Origin: Clostridia bacterium
GTDB lineage: Bacteria; Bacillota; Clostridia; Oscillospirales; UBA644
Assembly: GCA_014872655.1 (NCBI GenBank)
Contig: WHHJ01000035.1
Coordinates: 1-20,063, forward strand
DNA: 20,063 bases
Reading direction: 5' to 3'
In this document: piece after piece, positions 1 through 6,720 of the stretch
How the letters are laid out: each line of letters begins with the position of its first letter
How positions within the stretch are numbered: the stretch's first letter is position 1
The notes under the pieces: model-generated
What the model was told of the DNA's origin: nothing
Databases searched by the model: none
The model's input: the letters and a program-made list of their open reading frames with translations, nothing else
Program-made: the position numbers and the translations under genes

Positions 1-650
1 TCTTTGCGGCACGCGTATTGGATCCGGTTTCGGCGAATGCCGGGACCTTGTTTGACCCGGCATGCGCACTTCTGATTTCCGTCGATGCAGTTTTGGGCCG
101 CCGGATCATTTTTTGGAAGGTTCCGGCCGCCATTCATGCCTCGTTTTATGCAAAGAACACCAGATCACTCTTTACAGCCGCTTGCCACCTTTCGACCAAT
201 CGGCAAAATTTCCGTCGTCTTCCACAAAACCTCGGTGCGTGACCATGGCAGTCTACCAATCAATCTTTGCAACGCCTGCCACACCACACCAAAGCCGGAA
301 GATCTCCGGGATCTTGATAAAATCCCCCGCCGCCCTGCCCAAGGCACTGAAAGTATTTTTGTATCCGTTCGCCATGGGTCGACTAATCGGCAAGCTTTCC
401 GGTATCTTAAATAAAATACCGTTTCCGCCCCATAAAAGACGCCGAACGTATTGTGGGAAGCTGTTCGCCACCTTTCGACAAATCAGTAAGATTCCCGGTA
501 TCTTAAATAAAATACCGATACAGCCACATAAAAGGCGCCGAACGTATTGTCGATAACCGTTCGCCATTTTTCGACAAATCAGTAATCTTTCCGGTATTTT
601 ATACAAAATACGGCAAGACAACCGCCGTATTTGGGTTTAATTGACGGCGA
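1..650. other. Gap left of the capsid gene, mostly tandem repeats; possible partial ORF at the window edge
   Basis: No gene is firmly supported here. Positions 179-615 hold the 96-bp repeat array described separately. At the edge, a minus-strand frame opens with ATG at 109 and runs off the window (36 codons visible). Its residues look plausible for a protein, but I see no good ribosome binding site. It could be the 5' end of the next phage gene or chance. Longer frames through the repeat array exist only because 96 is a multiple of three. Confidence 0.4.
179..615. repeat. Degenerate 96-bp tandem repeat array downstream of the capsid gene
   Basis: Units start at about 179, 271, 367, 463 and 559, so the last complete units are exactly 96 bp long and the array ends in a partial unit. 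The units at 367 and 463 are the most alike; those to the left are progressively diverged. Each of the better units contains a small inverted repeat around a cttaaataaa-like loop (GGTAT...ATACC). In the unit at 271 both arms changed together (GGGAT...ATCCC), which keeps the pairing. On the minus strand each unit reads as 32 in-frame codons containing (M/V)AN(G/S)(Y/F), but no convincing ribosome binding site precedes them. Confidence 0.85.
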
Positions 651-654
651 TGAA

Positions 655-1680
655 TCAGTTTGCCTGAGCCTGTTCGGCAAACGTCGAACAGCTCTCGACA
701 CGGACCAGATACTGGTCGTTTAAAATCGTCGCGGTCTCCAACGCTTTCCAGCCCACGCTGGAGCGCTGATTAAGCGGATCGTCCCCGTAACCTTTGGGCT
801 TGACAATCAGTTCCATGCCGCCGCCTTCGACATCCACAACCCCGTATGCGTCGGCGCCGAATACCAGCGTGGCAAAAACCGGCACGGTATTTTTATTTTC
901 TTCCGAACCCTCCGACGTAATGCCGATGATTTTGGCGTTGGTACTCTCCACCACGCGCACACCGCCGATGGTTCCAATTTCGCCTTTGTAAATCTTTTCC
1001 GGATTCTTGTAGCGATTGACGGACATCCACATCTCTCCGGCTTCCTGCATCAAATCGTAAGCGACGTACGGATGCACGATTGCCACATAACTGCCGTCGA
1101 TGGTCGGGGCGTTCTGAGATTTCAAAACAGCCGCCGCACGGAACAGCGCCTTGACGGTTAGCAGACACGTTTTGTCGATTCCGGCCCGATTCGATACCGC
1201 GGTTTCAGCACCGTCTGCACCGAGTTTGGGGCAGTACAACACATTCGTCCCGCCGCTGATGGCGTCACGAACCACGCTGTCCAGGGTCAACCCCGCCTGC
1301 GCGCTGAGATTTTTGGTTGCCGCCACCACATTGTTATCAATGGCGGTCAATTCCAATACGTCGGTCAGCGGAACCCAGCCGCCGTACTGGTCCACTTCGG
1401 CCGTAATCGGCGTTACACTCAACGCCTGTCCTTCGGGCGTTACCCCCTCGCTGATGGGAGTTGTGATTTTTGGCAGAGCCGCGAACCGGCGGAATTCAAT
1501 GCTTTTACCGCCATGTGCCGGAATCGGACGTTTTTGACCGAACTGCTCGTGGACCAAATTCGGTGCGGCGTATTCTAATAATGTTTTGTCGTAAAAGGTT
1601 TTCATTTCGGAAGTTAAAGACTCCGAACCGGTATGGTTTACCGGCTGTGCAAACCATTGTAAATGCCATGTGTTTTTCAT
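655..1680 (-). CDS. Major capsid protein, N4-gp56 family
   Basis: This 341-residue protein is the main shell subunit of the phage head. I recognise the N4-gp56-type capsid sequence, including the conserved stretch where a GKSIEFRRF-like segment leads into a TPISEGVTPEG-like segment, and the C-terminal GYGDDPLNQRSSVGWKA segment (an F-G-x-D-A-Y-G motif precedes it). The ATG at 1680 is chosen because GAGGTGA lies 6-7 bases upstream; the frame extends 17 codons further but without a ribosome binding site. Residues 7-11 are LQWFA, the L27-like motif cleaved by Prp proteases, so the mature protein probably loses its first 10 residues. The gene follows the scaffold gene by only 60 bp, the tightest non-overlapping spacing in the block, which suggests co-translation. 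Family assignment is from recognition, not a search. Confidence 0.92.
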   Translation of the reverse strand: MKNTWHLQWFAQPVNHTGSESLTSEMKTFYDKTLLEYAAPNLVHEQFGQKRPIPAHGGKSIEFRRFAALPKITTPISEGVTPEGQALSVTPITAEVDQYGGWVPLTDVLELTAIDNNVVAATKNLSAQAGLTLDSVVRDAISGGTNVLYCPKLGADGAETAVSNRAGIDKTCLLTVKALFRAAAVLKSQNAPTIDGSYVAIVHPYVAYDLMQEAGEMWMSVNRYKNPEKIYKGEIGTIGGVRVVESTNAKIIGITSEGSEENKNTVPVFATLVFGADAYGVVDVEGGGMELIVKPKGYGDDPLNQRSSVGWKALETATILNDQYLVRVESCSTFAEQAQAN

Positions 1681-1740
1681 TTGTTTCACCTCGTAAAAAA
1701 ATAGACGGAACCCCTGTTTTTTGCCCGTCACAAAACCGGC

Positions 1741-2952
1741 CTAAAAACGGATTTGTTCCCCTTTTTCGGCCCGTGCGATCAGATTCCGGATCTGTTTGCC
1801 GGACAATGCGGCCACCGACGTTTTTTCGGCTGCCAATCCGCCGCCCAGCCCGTTTTCGGCCGGACGCCGGCTGCGTGCGGCAATTTGCCGGGCGGTTTTT
1901 CCCGCCACCACCGAAGCCGTATATTGCATGGCAGAAAACATCAAGCGATCTCGATGAACGGCCTCATAAGCCGTCCTCACATCGACGCCCAGCCCTACTA
2001 AACGCTTCAGACGAGGATTTTCCCGGCAAGCCTGCGCCAAATCAAATGTCGCGTCATACCGCTGGCGCACATCTTGCGCCCCGGCCTGTAAATCCCGATA
2101 AATCTGCCGCGACATGGCGGCGATCGCCGCGGTTCGTCCGGCTGAAAAAGATTCCGCGTCCCCGCCCGGTTGTTCCCCCGTGTTTTCCTGCGCGACAGCT
2201 TTCGGTGCTGAATTTTCAGACTGCGTTTCTTTTTCAGCCCCGGTCTCCTTTTCCGCTCCCGCAGACTGCTCTACGCCTGATTGCTCCCCCGTTTTTTCTT
2301 GTGTCTCGCCGGTTTCCGGCGCCGCATTTTCGGGGCGTGTCTGTTGTCCAAACCTCGATTCCGTTTCCGGATGTGCGGATTTTTCAGCATCCGTTCCCGG
2401 TTGCGCCTGTGCCGACAGGTCCTCGATGTCCGCCTGATCCGCATCCGCAGATAAGTCGAACGGCGAAGCGGCGGCTGTTTTGCCTTGCGTTTCGGAGGCC
2501 AAATCAATAGGTTCCGATGTTGTTTGTACGGATGGTTCGGGAGAGGTCTTTTCTGCCGAAAGTGCAGCGGCCAGTTCGTCTGCCAGCGAGGCAGAATGCT
2601 CGTCCAACCCATAGCGGCGGCAAAGCGTTTGCAGTACCGGCTGAAATTTTTCATGCTGCTGCTGCATTTGCTTTGCGGCGCGAAGCCGTTTATCCAAAAT
2701 CTGCTGAACCCGCTTGGCAAAAGCCTGGCGATACTCGCCGCGGATCAGCCTCTCAAACGATTCTTCCGAATCCTCAGACCGCCCGTCTGGTTCACCCGCG
2801 ACCCGAACCGTTGTTTCTGCGGATTTTTTGGAGGCGGCGTCCCCCCTGCTTGCGTCTGCCGATCCGGCGGATACCGGTACACTGCCTGCCGGCGCCGCAA
2901 ACGCGGCCGCTCCCTCGGCAAACAGCTGCAAAAAACATTTCGCGCCCTGCAT
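1741..2952 (-). CDS. Phage scaffold-like head assembly protein with a Prp-type N-terminal motif
   Basis: This 403-residue protein probably guides capsid assembly. Residues 8-12 are LQLFA, as in Prp substrates. Residues 65-117 are helical and end in a C-R-R-Y-G-L-D element typical of Clostridia phage scaffolds. Residues 135-270 are a low-complexity acidic linker with small internal repeats (GAEKET twice). Residues 275-403 are the conserved tail: a V-D-V-R-T-A-Y-E-A-V-H segment, a central R-P-A-E-N-G, and a final L-I-x-R-A-x-x-G-E-x-I-R-F. This layout matches proteins found just ahead of N4-gp56-type capsid genes in Clostridia phages. The start at 2952 has AAAGGAG 11 bases upstream; the longer frame (to 3147) has none and reads as non-protein. 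The linker is longer than usual for the family as I know it. No direct assay can be inferred from sequence, so scaffold function rests on position and motif. Confidence 0.85.
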   Translation of the reverse strand: MQGAKCFLQLFAEGAAAFAAPAGSVPVSAGSADASRGDAASKKSAETTVRVAGEPDGRSEDSEESFERLIRGEYRQAFAKRVQQILDKRLRAAKQMQQQHEKFQPVLQTLCRRYGLDEHSASLADELAAALSAEKTSPEPSVQTTSEPIDLASETQGKTAAASPFDLSADADQADIEDLSAQAQPGTDAEKSAHPETESRFGQQTRPENAAPETGETQEKTGEQSGVEQSAGAEKETGAEKETQSENSAPKAVAQENTGEQPGGDAESFSAGRTAAIAAMSRQIYRDLQAGAQDVRQRYDATFDLAQACRENPRLKRLVGLGVDVRTAYEAVHRDRLMFSAMQYTASVVAGKTARQIAARSRRPAENGLGGGLAAEKTSVAALSGKQIRNLIARAEKGEQIRF

Positions 2953-3667
2953 CGTACAAAAAACTCCTTTCCCTATCCCGGCACGAAGCGGTCCGACGAC
3001 AGGCAACTTCTTCTCGGCTCTGTTCCGTACGGCCGCTCCGCACCTCCGAGCCTTTGCGGCCCGGGTAACAGGCCGACCGATCCCGGTCTGCCTGCCACAT
3101 CCAAAGTCTATCACATTCCCCGCAAAACGCGCTCCCCTTTGCCGCATTTTTTGTCTTTTTTGCCTGCGCCTGCGTTTGATTTTCTCGTGCTTTGTACGCC
3201 TCGCGCCCGTCCGTCCCGTGAATAAAATCGGGACAGAGGATTCTTTTTTTCACGGCTTTGCGCGCGCCTCGCATCCTTCTTGAGAACAAAACCGAGTCAT
3301 TCCTTTTTTGCCCGTCTCCCGATAAACAAACCCCGGAAAATCGACCGCCTGCACCTTTACGCCCGCTTCTCCGCATAGAAGGGCTCTCCCCTTTACGCAA
3401 AAATGCCCCGGCCGAAGAACCTTTCCGCTGTGCCGGGGCACTCTTTCACAATTTTTTTCTTTATGCCTAAGGACAACCTTGTTATAAGCGGATTAAACCT
3501 GTTGCATTATCCGCATAAAACCATTCAAAAGACGGCCGGCAAACGCTTATCATTAACAAAAAACCGTAAAGAACCGACCATCAGTCGCCCGCCGCCGTGC
3601 GATGAAGCAGCGATCCTGTGCAAGAAAAGAAAAGTGCCGTTGACCCATGGACATTTTCCGACAAAAT
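2953..3667. other. 715-bp gap between Prp and scaffold genes; one weak small ORF
   Basis: Apart from the terminator-like hairpin at 3399-3440 I see no secure feature. A minus-strand frame at 3250-3354 (GTG start, 34 codons, GGAGAAG about 11 bases upstream) encodes a plausible Cys-containing peptide ending ARAKP, but this could be chance. A longer minus-strand frame (2792-3376, GGGGAG ahead of its ATG) overlaps the scaffold start by 161 bases in another frame and is Arg-rich; I do not accept it. A short inverted repeat, GTCCCG...CGGGAC, lies near 3212-3233. Confidence 0.4.
3399..3440 (-). terminator. Probable intrinsic terminator between Prp and scaffold genes
   Basis: Read on the minus strand, a perfect 9-bp GC-rich stem (TGCCCCGGC / GCCGGGGCA, 19-nt loop) is followed directly by five T residues. 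It would end or attenuate transcription after the protease gene. The loop is long for an intrinsic terminator, so strength is uncertain. Confidence 0.55.
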
Positions 3668-4207
3668 CTATCCCGCTCCGCCAAGCGAATCCAAGCGAAC
3701 GAGCGGTTTGATCCGAACATAATCCGGATACGTCCGAGACAGCAGAACAAATCCGCAAAGCACGGTATACAGCTGCCGCACGTGCCCGCGAAAATGCAAA
3801 ACGGCACGGCCGCTTTCCGCCTCAATCCGGCACCCCGTCGCCGCCGCCAACGTAAAAGTCAGCATACTGACGCCGGCGCAAACAAGATCCTGCCCGTACG
3901 GCGCATACCCACTGTGCCCCTCTACCTTCACCGTAAATTCCGCGTGCATCCGCCCGCAAAAGGTTTTTCGGGGTTTGGGTCGAAAAACCGGCATTCTTTG
4001 AAAACCGTCTTTTACGCTTCCTGCGCGGTTTTGCCGATATCTGTCAGTCCCCGTTGTCGGCCGTTGTCGGCCTGCAACCTCTTCTTTACCGCAATACTGC
4101 AAACCGCGTTTCAAAAACGGCTCCGGGGCCCGCTTTCGGGTCAGTTTGCCACGCGGAACATCCGGCTGTGTTGCGGTCAAACGACAAATAATACGAATCG
4201 ATGTCAT
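3668..4207 (-). CDS. prp: Phage-encoded Prp-type cysteine protease (candidate head maturation protease)
   Basis: This 179-residue protein belongs to the ribosomal-processing cysteine protease (Prp, formerly YsxB) family. The signature is clear: GHSGYA at 97-102 and DLVCAGVS at 107-114, giving His98 and Cys110. Their spacing of 12 equals that of His22/Cys34 in the Staphylococcus aureus enzyme. The C-terminal part (F-V-L-L near 153-156, then SRTYPDYVRI at 157-166) also fits. Prp cuts the N-terminal extension of L27 and, in phage 80alpha, the scaffold and capsid proteins. Here the gene sits between portal and scaffold, the usual place of a prohead protease. The protein is longer than typical Prp (about 110 residues): the first strand (MTSIRIICRL) is separated from the second (EFTVKVEGH) by some 75 basic, Arg/Lys-rich residues. 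The ATG at 4207 has AGAAAGGAAA five bases upstream, so the extension is part of the gene. Confidence 0.9.
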   Translation of the reverse strand: MTSIRIICRLTATQPDVPRGKLTRKRAPEPFLKRGLQYCGKEEVAGRQRPTTGTDRYRQNRAGSVKDGFQRMPVFRPKPRKTFCGRMHAEFTVKVEGHSGYAPYGQDLVCAGVSMLTFTLAAATGCRIEAESGRAVLHFRGHVRQLYTVLCGFVLLSRTYPDYVRIKPLVRLDSLGGAG

Positions 4208-4245
4208 TGCTGTTTCCTTTCTATTTATTCTCCGTCATGCCCACG

Positions 4246-4279
4246 AACAAAAGCGGTCTGATGACAGACCGCTTTTGTT
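4246..4279. terminator. Strong bidirectional terminator-like hairpin
   Basis: AACAAAAGCGGTCTG and its exact complement form a perfect 15-bp stem around the loop ATGA. The A-rich base of one arm and the TTTTGTT of the other give a U-tract within the stem in both directions, as in many Bacillota terminators. It lies 38 bp ahead of the Prp start codon on the minus strand, so Prp and the genes after it would need read-through, antitermination or their own promoter. Confidence 0.75.
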
Positions 4280-4299
4280 GAGTTGAATTGGTTCTATTT

Positions 4300-4626
4300 T
4301 TTGCACAGAAAAGCCCCTGAACGGGAACTTGCAAAACGGAAATTTTCGGGATGAAGACTTCCGAAATAAAACGCCCCACATAAAAAGTTCCCGTATAGCA
4401 ACCTGCGGCATAGAATTTTTCCGTATAACCGGGATAAAGCCTCCGAAACAGATTGTTCCGGTATGAAAATTCCCGACATGCAACTTCTTGGCAGATAAAG
4501 TTTCGGTACGAAACTTTTGAACCATCAAGTTCCGGCACGGAATTTTTAATATATGTTCCAGCACGGATTTTTTAATATATAAAGTTTCGGTACGAAACTT
4601 TTGAACCATCAAGTTCCGGCACGGAA
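4300..4626. repeat. Array of short palindromic repeats with a 48-bp exact direct repeat
   Basis: Positions 4495-4542 and 4579-4626 are identical (48 bp, 84 bp apart). Each copy holds two palindromes, GTTTCGgtaCGAAAC and one built on AAGTTCCGgcaCGGAA. The second copy ends 1 bp before the portal stop triplet (4628-4630 on this strand). From 4542 back to about 4300 there are more diverged units of similar character (TTCCGGTATGAA, TTCCCGTATAG, TTTCCGTATAACC), roughly every 15 or 30 bp. Confidence 0.75.
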
Positions 4627-4627
4627 C

Positions 4628-6292
4628 TTATGTATTCGTCCCGGGCTGGTCCGCTGCGGGCTGTGCCGAACCGGGCTGTGCCGCTGCGGCCTGTGCAGCG
4701 GCCGCCGCATTGGAACGGATTCGGCCGAGAACTTCTTCCCGCCCTTCAAAATCCATCATTTCCACCATAGCTAACGCTTCGGCGGCGCGGGCCGGATTGA
4801 ATGCGCCCAACTGATACAATTCTTCTGCCAATTCGTTTTGAGACAACCGGCTAAACGCCGTTTGCTTGTGCGCACGCACTTTGACATCAAAAACAGGCAG
4901 CCGCTCCGACAGCGAAAGCCCGAACGGGTCCGGCTGTTTACGGATCTGAAGATCTGCATTGTCGTACTCAATAAACGTCTGCATGCCGTTGGGCAGACAA
5001 ACGCGAAAACATCGCGGCTCGGTATAGAATTGCCGAACCAATTCAATCACCAGTTCAATTACCTGCACATAAGACCGGTACGCCCCTTTTAAGCTGTCCC
5101 GGGTCAACTTACTGCCGGCTTCCTGCAAGGCAGCGATCGCGCTGGCAGCCGTTACGCCGGAAGAGGTAGACCCTTGCGAGAAATCGCGGTTACCGCTGGT
5201 TTCTTTTAATTCATCAATTTTGTTTTGCAGAATCGAAACATAGATGTTAGACAACGGCGATACGGTAATCGGCTGAATCGACTGCTCATCAAGCGTTCCG
5301 TCAAAATGGACAAACGGATTGGACCAATCCGCAAACTCCTGCTTATTGATCCCGGAATCCGCCCGCACAAACCACCGCCGTGTCGCGGCCATCTGCGCGT
5401 TGCGTACAATGGCAGTACCCAACAAATCGATCTGTTTCTGCGGCGCTTTCATCACGTCCAGATAACCAAACCCAGTCGGAGTTCCCTCCTCGCCGAACAT
5501 CACGTCAAACACAAACGGGTACTTGCCGTGATCATAAAACCCGCGCTGCGCATATTCGGCAACATTTTCCGACGCATACAGCAGCTGTCCGGCACAGAAT
5601 TTGCACAAATGCACCACCGTTCGCCCGTCTTCGGTACGCTTCTTATAATACCAGTCCACCACGGCGCTCTTGTTCGAAGTGTCCACAGTATCGTCGTAGA
5701 CGTACTGCGCCAGGTCGACATCGTCCCCCAGTGCGCCTTCCAAATTGGGATAGTCGGCAAGCAACTGCTCATTATCAAACAGCCGCACGTAAAACAGATT
5801 GCGAGAACGCTGAATATCTTTAACGCCCGGCTCCCAGAACAGATTCAGCAAGTCCACCTGCTCCATCGCCACGTCTCCCAGCCCGTCCGCAGCGGACGTA
5901 TCCCAGAAAACGCCGTAAACACCTGTTCCCGTTTTCAGTTTATACCAGGCTACATCCGAAAAAATCTGTTCGAAATGATTGCGTTCCGTAATCACCGGCA
6001 CAATCTGCGACAACAGCCCGGCAGCGCTTTCATCGCTGCGTTCCCGCGGCAGAATCGTACAATCGGGCAGGTTGTCCATAATATCTGCATGTTTATTGGC
6101 CAGAGAATTAAACAACCAGGCCGAATTCATCACCCGCCCCGAACCGGACGCAGACGCGTCCGTATACCGCATCTTGTACCACTGCTCATTTTCTACAATC
6201 CGCCGTTCCAAATTGGCCTTGGCCTGCTTGTACCTGCGCAGCAGTTCGGCGGCCTTTGCCAGTTGCTGCGCTCCGATTTTTTGTTGACTCAT
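4628..6292 (-). CDS. Phage portal protein
   Basis: This 554-residue protein forms the dodecameric ring through which DNA enters the head and to which terminase docks. It has an N-terminal helical segment (LLRRYKQAKANLERRI), then the typical portal core with YKMRYTDAS, AWYKLKTGTGVYGVFWD, QVDLLNLFWEPGVKDI and a later DVMKAPQKQID helix, a long helix in the QGSTSSGVTAASAIAALQEAGSK region, and an Ala/Pro/Gln-rich disordered tail. The size and its place after the large terminase support the call. The ATG at 6292 is chosen because AGAAGG lies about 12 bases upstream; the frame extends 20 codons to a GTG with a poorly placed site. The gaps on both sides (422 and 420 bp) are very long for a phage and filled with repeats. 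Confidence 0.87.
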   Translation of the reverse strand: MSQQKIGAQQLAKAAELLRRYKQAKANLERRIVENEQWYKMRYTDASASGSGRVMNSAWLFNSLANKHADIMDNLPDCTILPRERSDESAAGLLSQIVPVITERNHFEQIFSDVAWYKLKTGTGVYGVFWDTSAADGLGDVAMEQVDLLNLFWEPGVKDIQRSRNLFYVRLFDNEQLLADYPNLEGALGDDVDLAQYVYDDTVDTSNKSAVVDWYYKKRTEDGRTVVHLCKFCAGQLLYASENVAEYAQRGFYDHGKYPFVFDVMFGEEGTPTGFGYLDVMKAPQKQIDLLGTAIVRNAQMAATRRWFVRADSGINKQEFADWSNPFVHFDGTLDEQSIQPITVSPLSNIYVSILQNKIDELKETSGNRDFSQGSTSSGVTAASAIAALQEAGSKLTRDSLKGAYRSYVQVIELVIELVRQFYTEPRCFRVCLPNGMQTFIEYDNADLQIRKQPDPFGLSLSERLPVFDVKVRAHKQTAFSRLSQNELAEELYQLGAFNPARAAEALAMVEMMDFEGREEVLGRIRSNAAAAAQAAAAQPGSAQPAADQPGTNT

Positions 6293-6714
6293 CGTCACCG
6301 ACACCCTTCTGCTTTCGTGATTGATATATTGATCCGGATTCCGCCTCGGCACCGCTCTTTTGCCGAGCCAAAAAACCTTTTTTCAAAAGACCCTTTTTCA
6401 AAAGGCTCTTTTTCAAAAGCCTCTTTTCCATGGGTACCCTCTTCAGAAAAACATCGCTTCCGGCTGTTTTTCCTTTCAAGACGGCATCCCGCTGAAAGGC
6501 CTTACGCCTTCCAACCCCGCGCGCCTTTTCGAAAGAACAGCAAACAAGACGTTATATCGCTTTAGCCGCGCCTAAAAAACGTTACCGTTATTGAAAGACA
6601 ACGGCTTTTAAAAAGATATTGCGCCCAATTTTAAGACGCGTCTCCTCTTCAAGCGCATTCCTTTTTTAGAGCAGTCCCCTTATAAATACAGTCTTTTTTC
6701 AAGACGGAGTCCTT
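6293..6714. other. 422-bp gap between large terminase and portal genes
   Basis: No gene is supported. Two short-period repeat arrays occupy its ends (6369-6430 and about 6628-6720, listed separately). On the minus strand the repeats contain many purine-rich, Shine-Dalgarno-like runs (AAAAGAGG, AAAAAGGG, AAAAAAGGA, AAGAGGAG), most without a usable reading frame behind them. Confidence 0.5.
6369..6430. repeat. 15-bp tandem repeat upstream of the portal gene
   Basis: Four units with CAAAAG phased at 6384, 6399 and 6414 and flanking half-units (CCAAAA at 6368, CCATGG at 6428). The consensus is about CTTTTTCAAAAGGCT. On the minus strand it reads as repeated LLKKG codons and repeats the AAAAAGAGG sequence, 80-140 bp ahead of the portal start. 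Confidence 0.8.
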
Positions 6715-6720
6715 TTATCC
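6628..6720. repeat. Degenerate ~17-bp repeat next to the large terminase stop
   Basis: About five diverged units of 16-20 bp, each built like AAGACGxxTCCCTTTT (for example AAGACGGAGTCCTTTTAT and AAGCGCATTCCTTTTTT). They end at the terminase stop codon. The similarity is by eye and weaker than in the other arrays. Confidence 0.5.

Larger units (their letters stand above)
4208..4627. other. 420-bp gap between portal and Prp genes, hairpins and repeats only
   Basis: No gene is supported. The gap contains a strong hairpin (4246-4279) and an array of short palindromic repeats (about 4300-4626), both listed separately. Minus-strand frames of 105 and 125 codons exist, but they are read-throughs of the repeats without a ribosome binding site. 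Confidence 0.6.

Noticed and set aside
253..621. 122-codon minus-strand frame with 32-residue repeats after the capsid gene
   Set aside because: It opens with TTG without a usable ribosome binding site, and the frame is a by-product of a 96-bp repeat length divisible by three.
1470..2510. 346-codon plus-strand frame over capsid and scaffold genes
   Set aside because: Pro/Arg-rich antisense shadow spanning two genuine genes.
2792..3376. Minus-strand ORF with GGGGAG ahead of its ATG, overlapping the scaffold start
   Set aside because: The 161-bp out-of-frame overlap with a well-supported gene and Arg/Gly/Ser-rich composition point to chance.
4221..4538. Pentapeptide-repeat-like protein on the minus strand
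   Set aside because: The 15-bp periodicity belongs to palindromic DNA repeats; no start signal, and the frame crosses the strong hairpin at 4246-4279.
5225..6565. 446-codon plus-strand frame opposite the portal gene
   Set aside because: Shadow of the portal coding strand; no recognisable domain or ribosome binding site.
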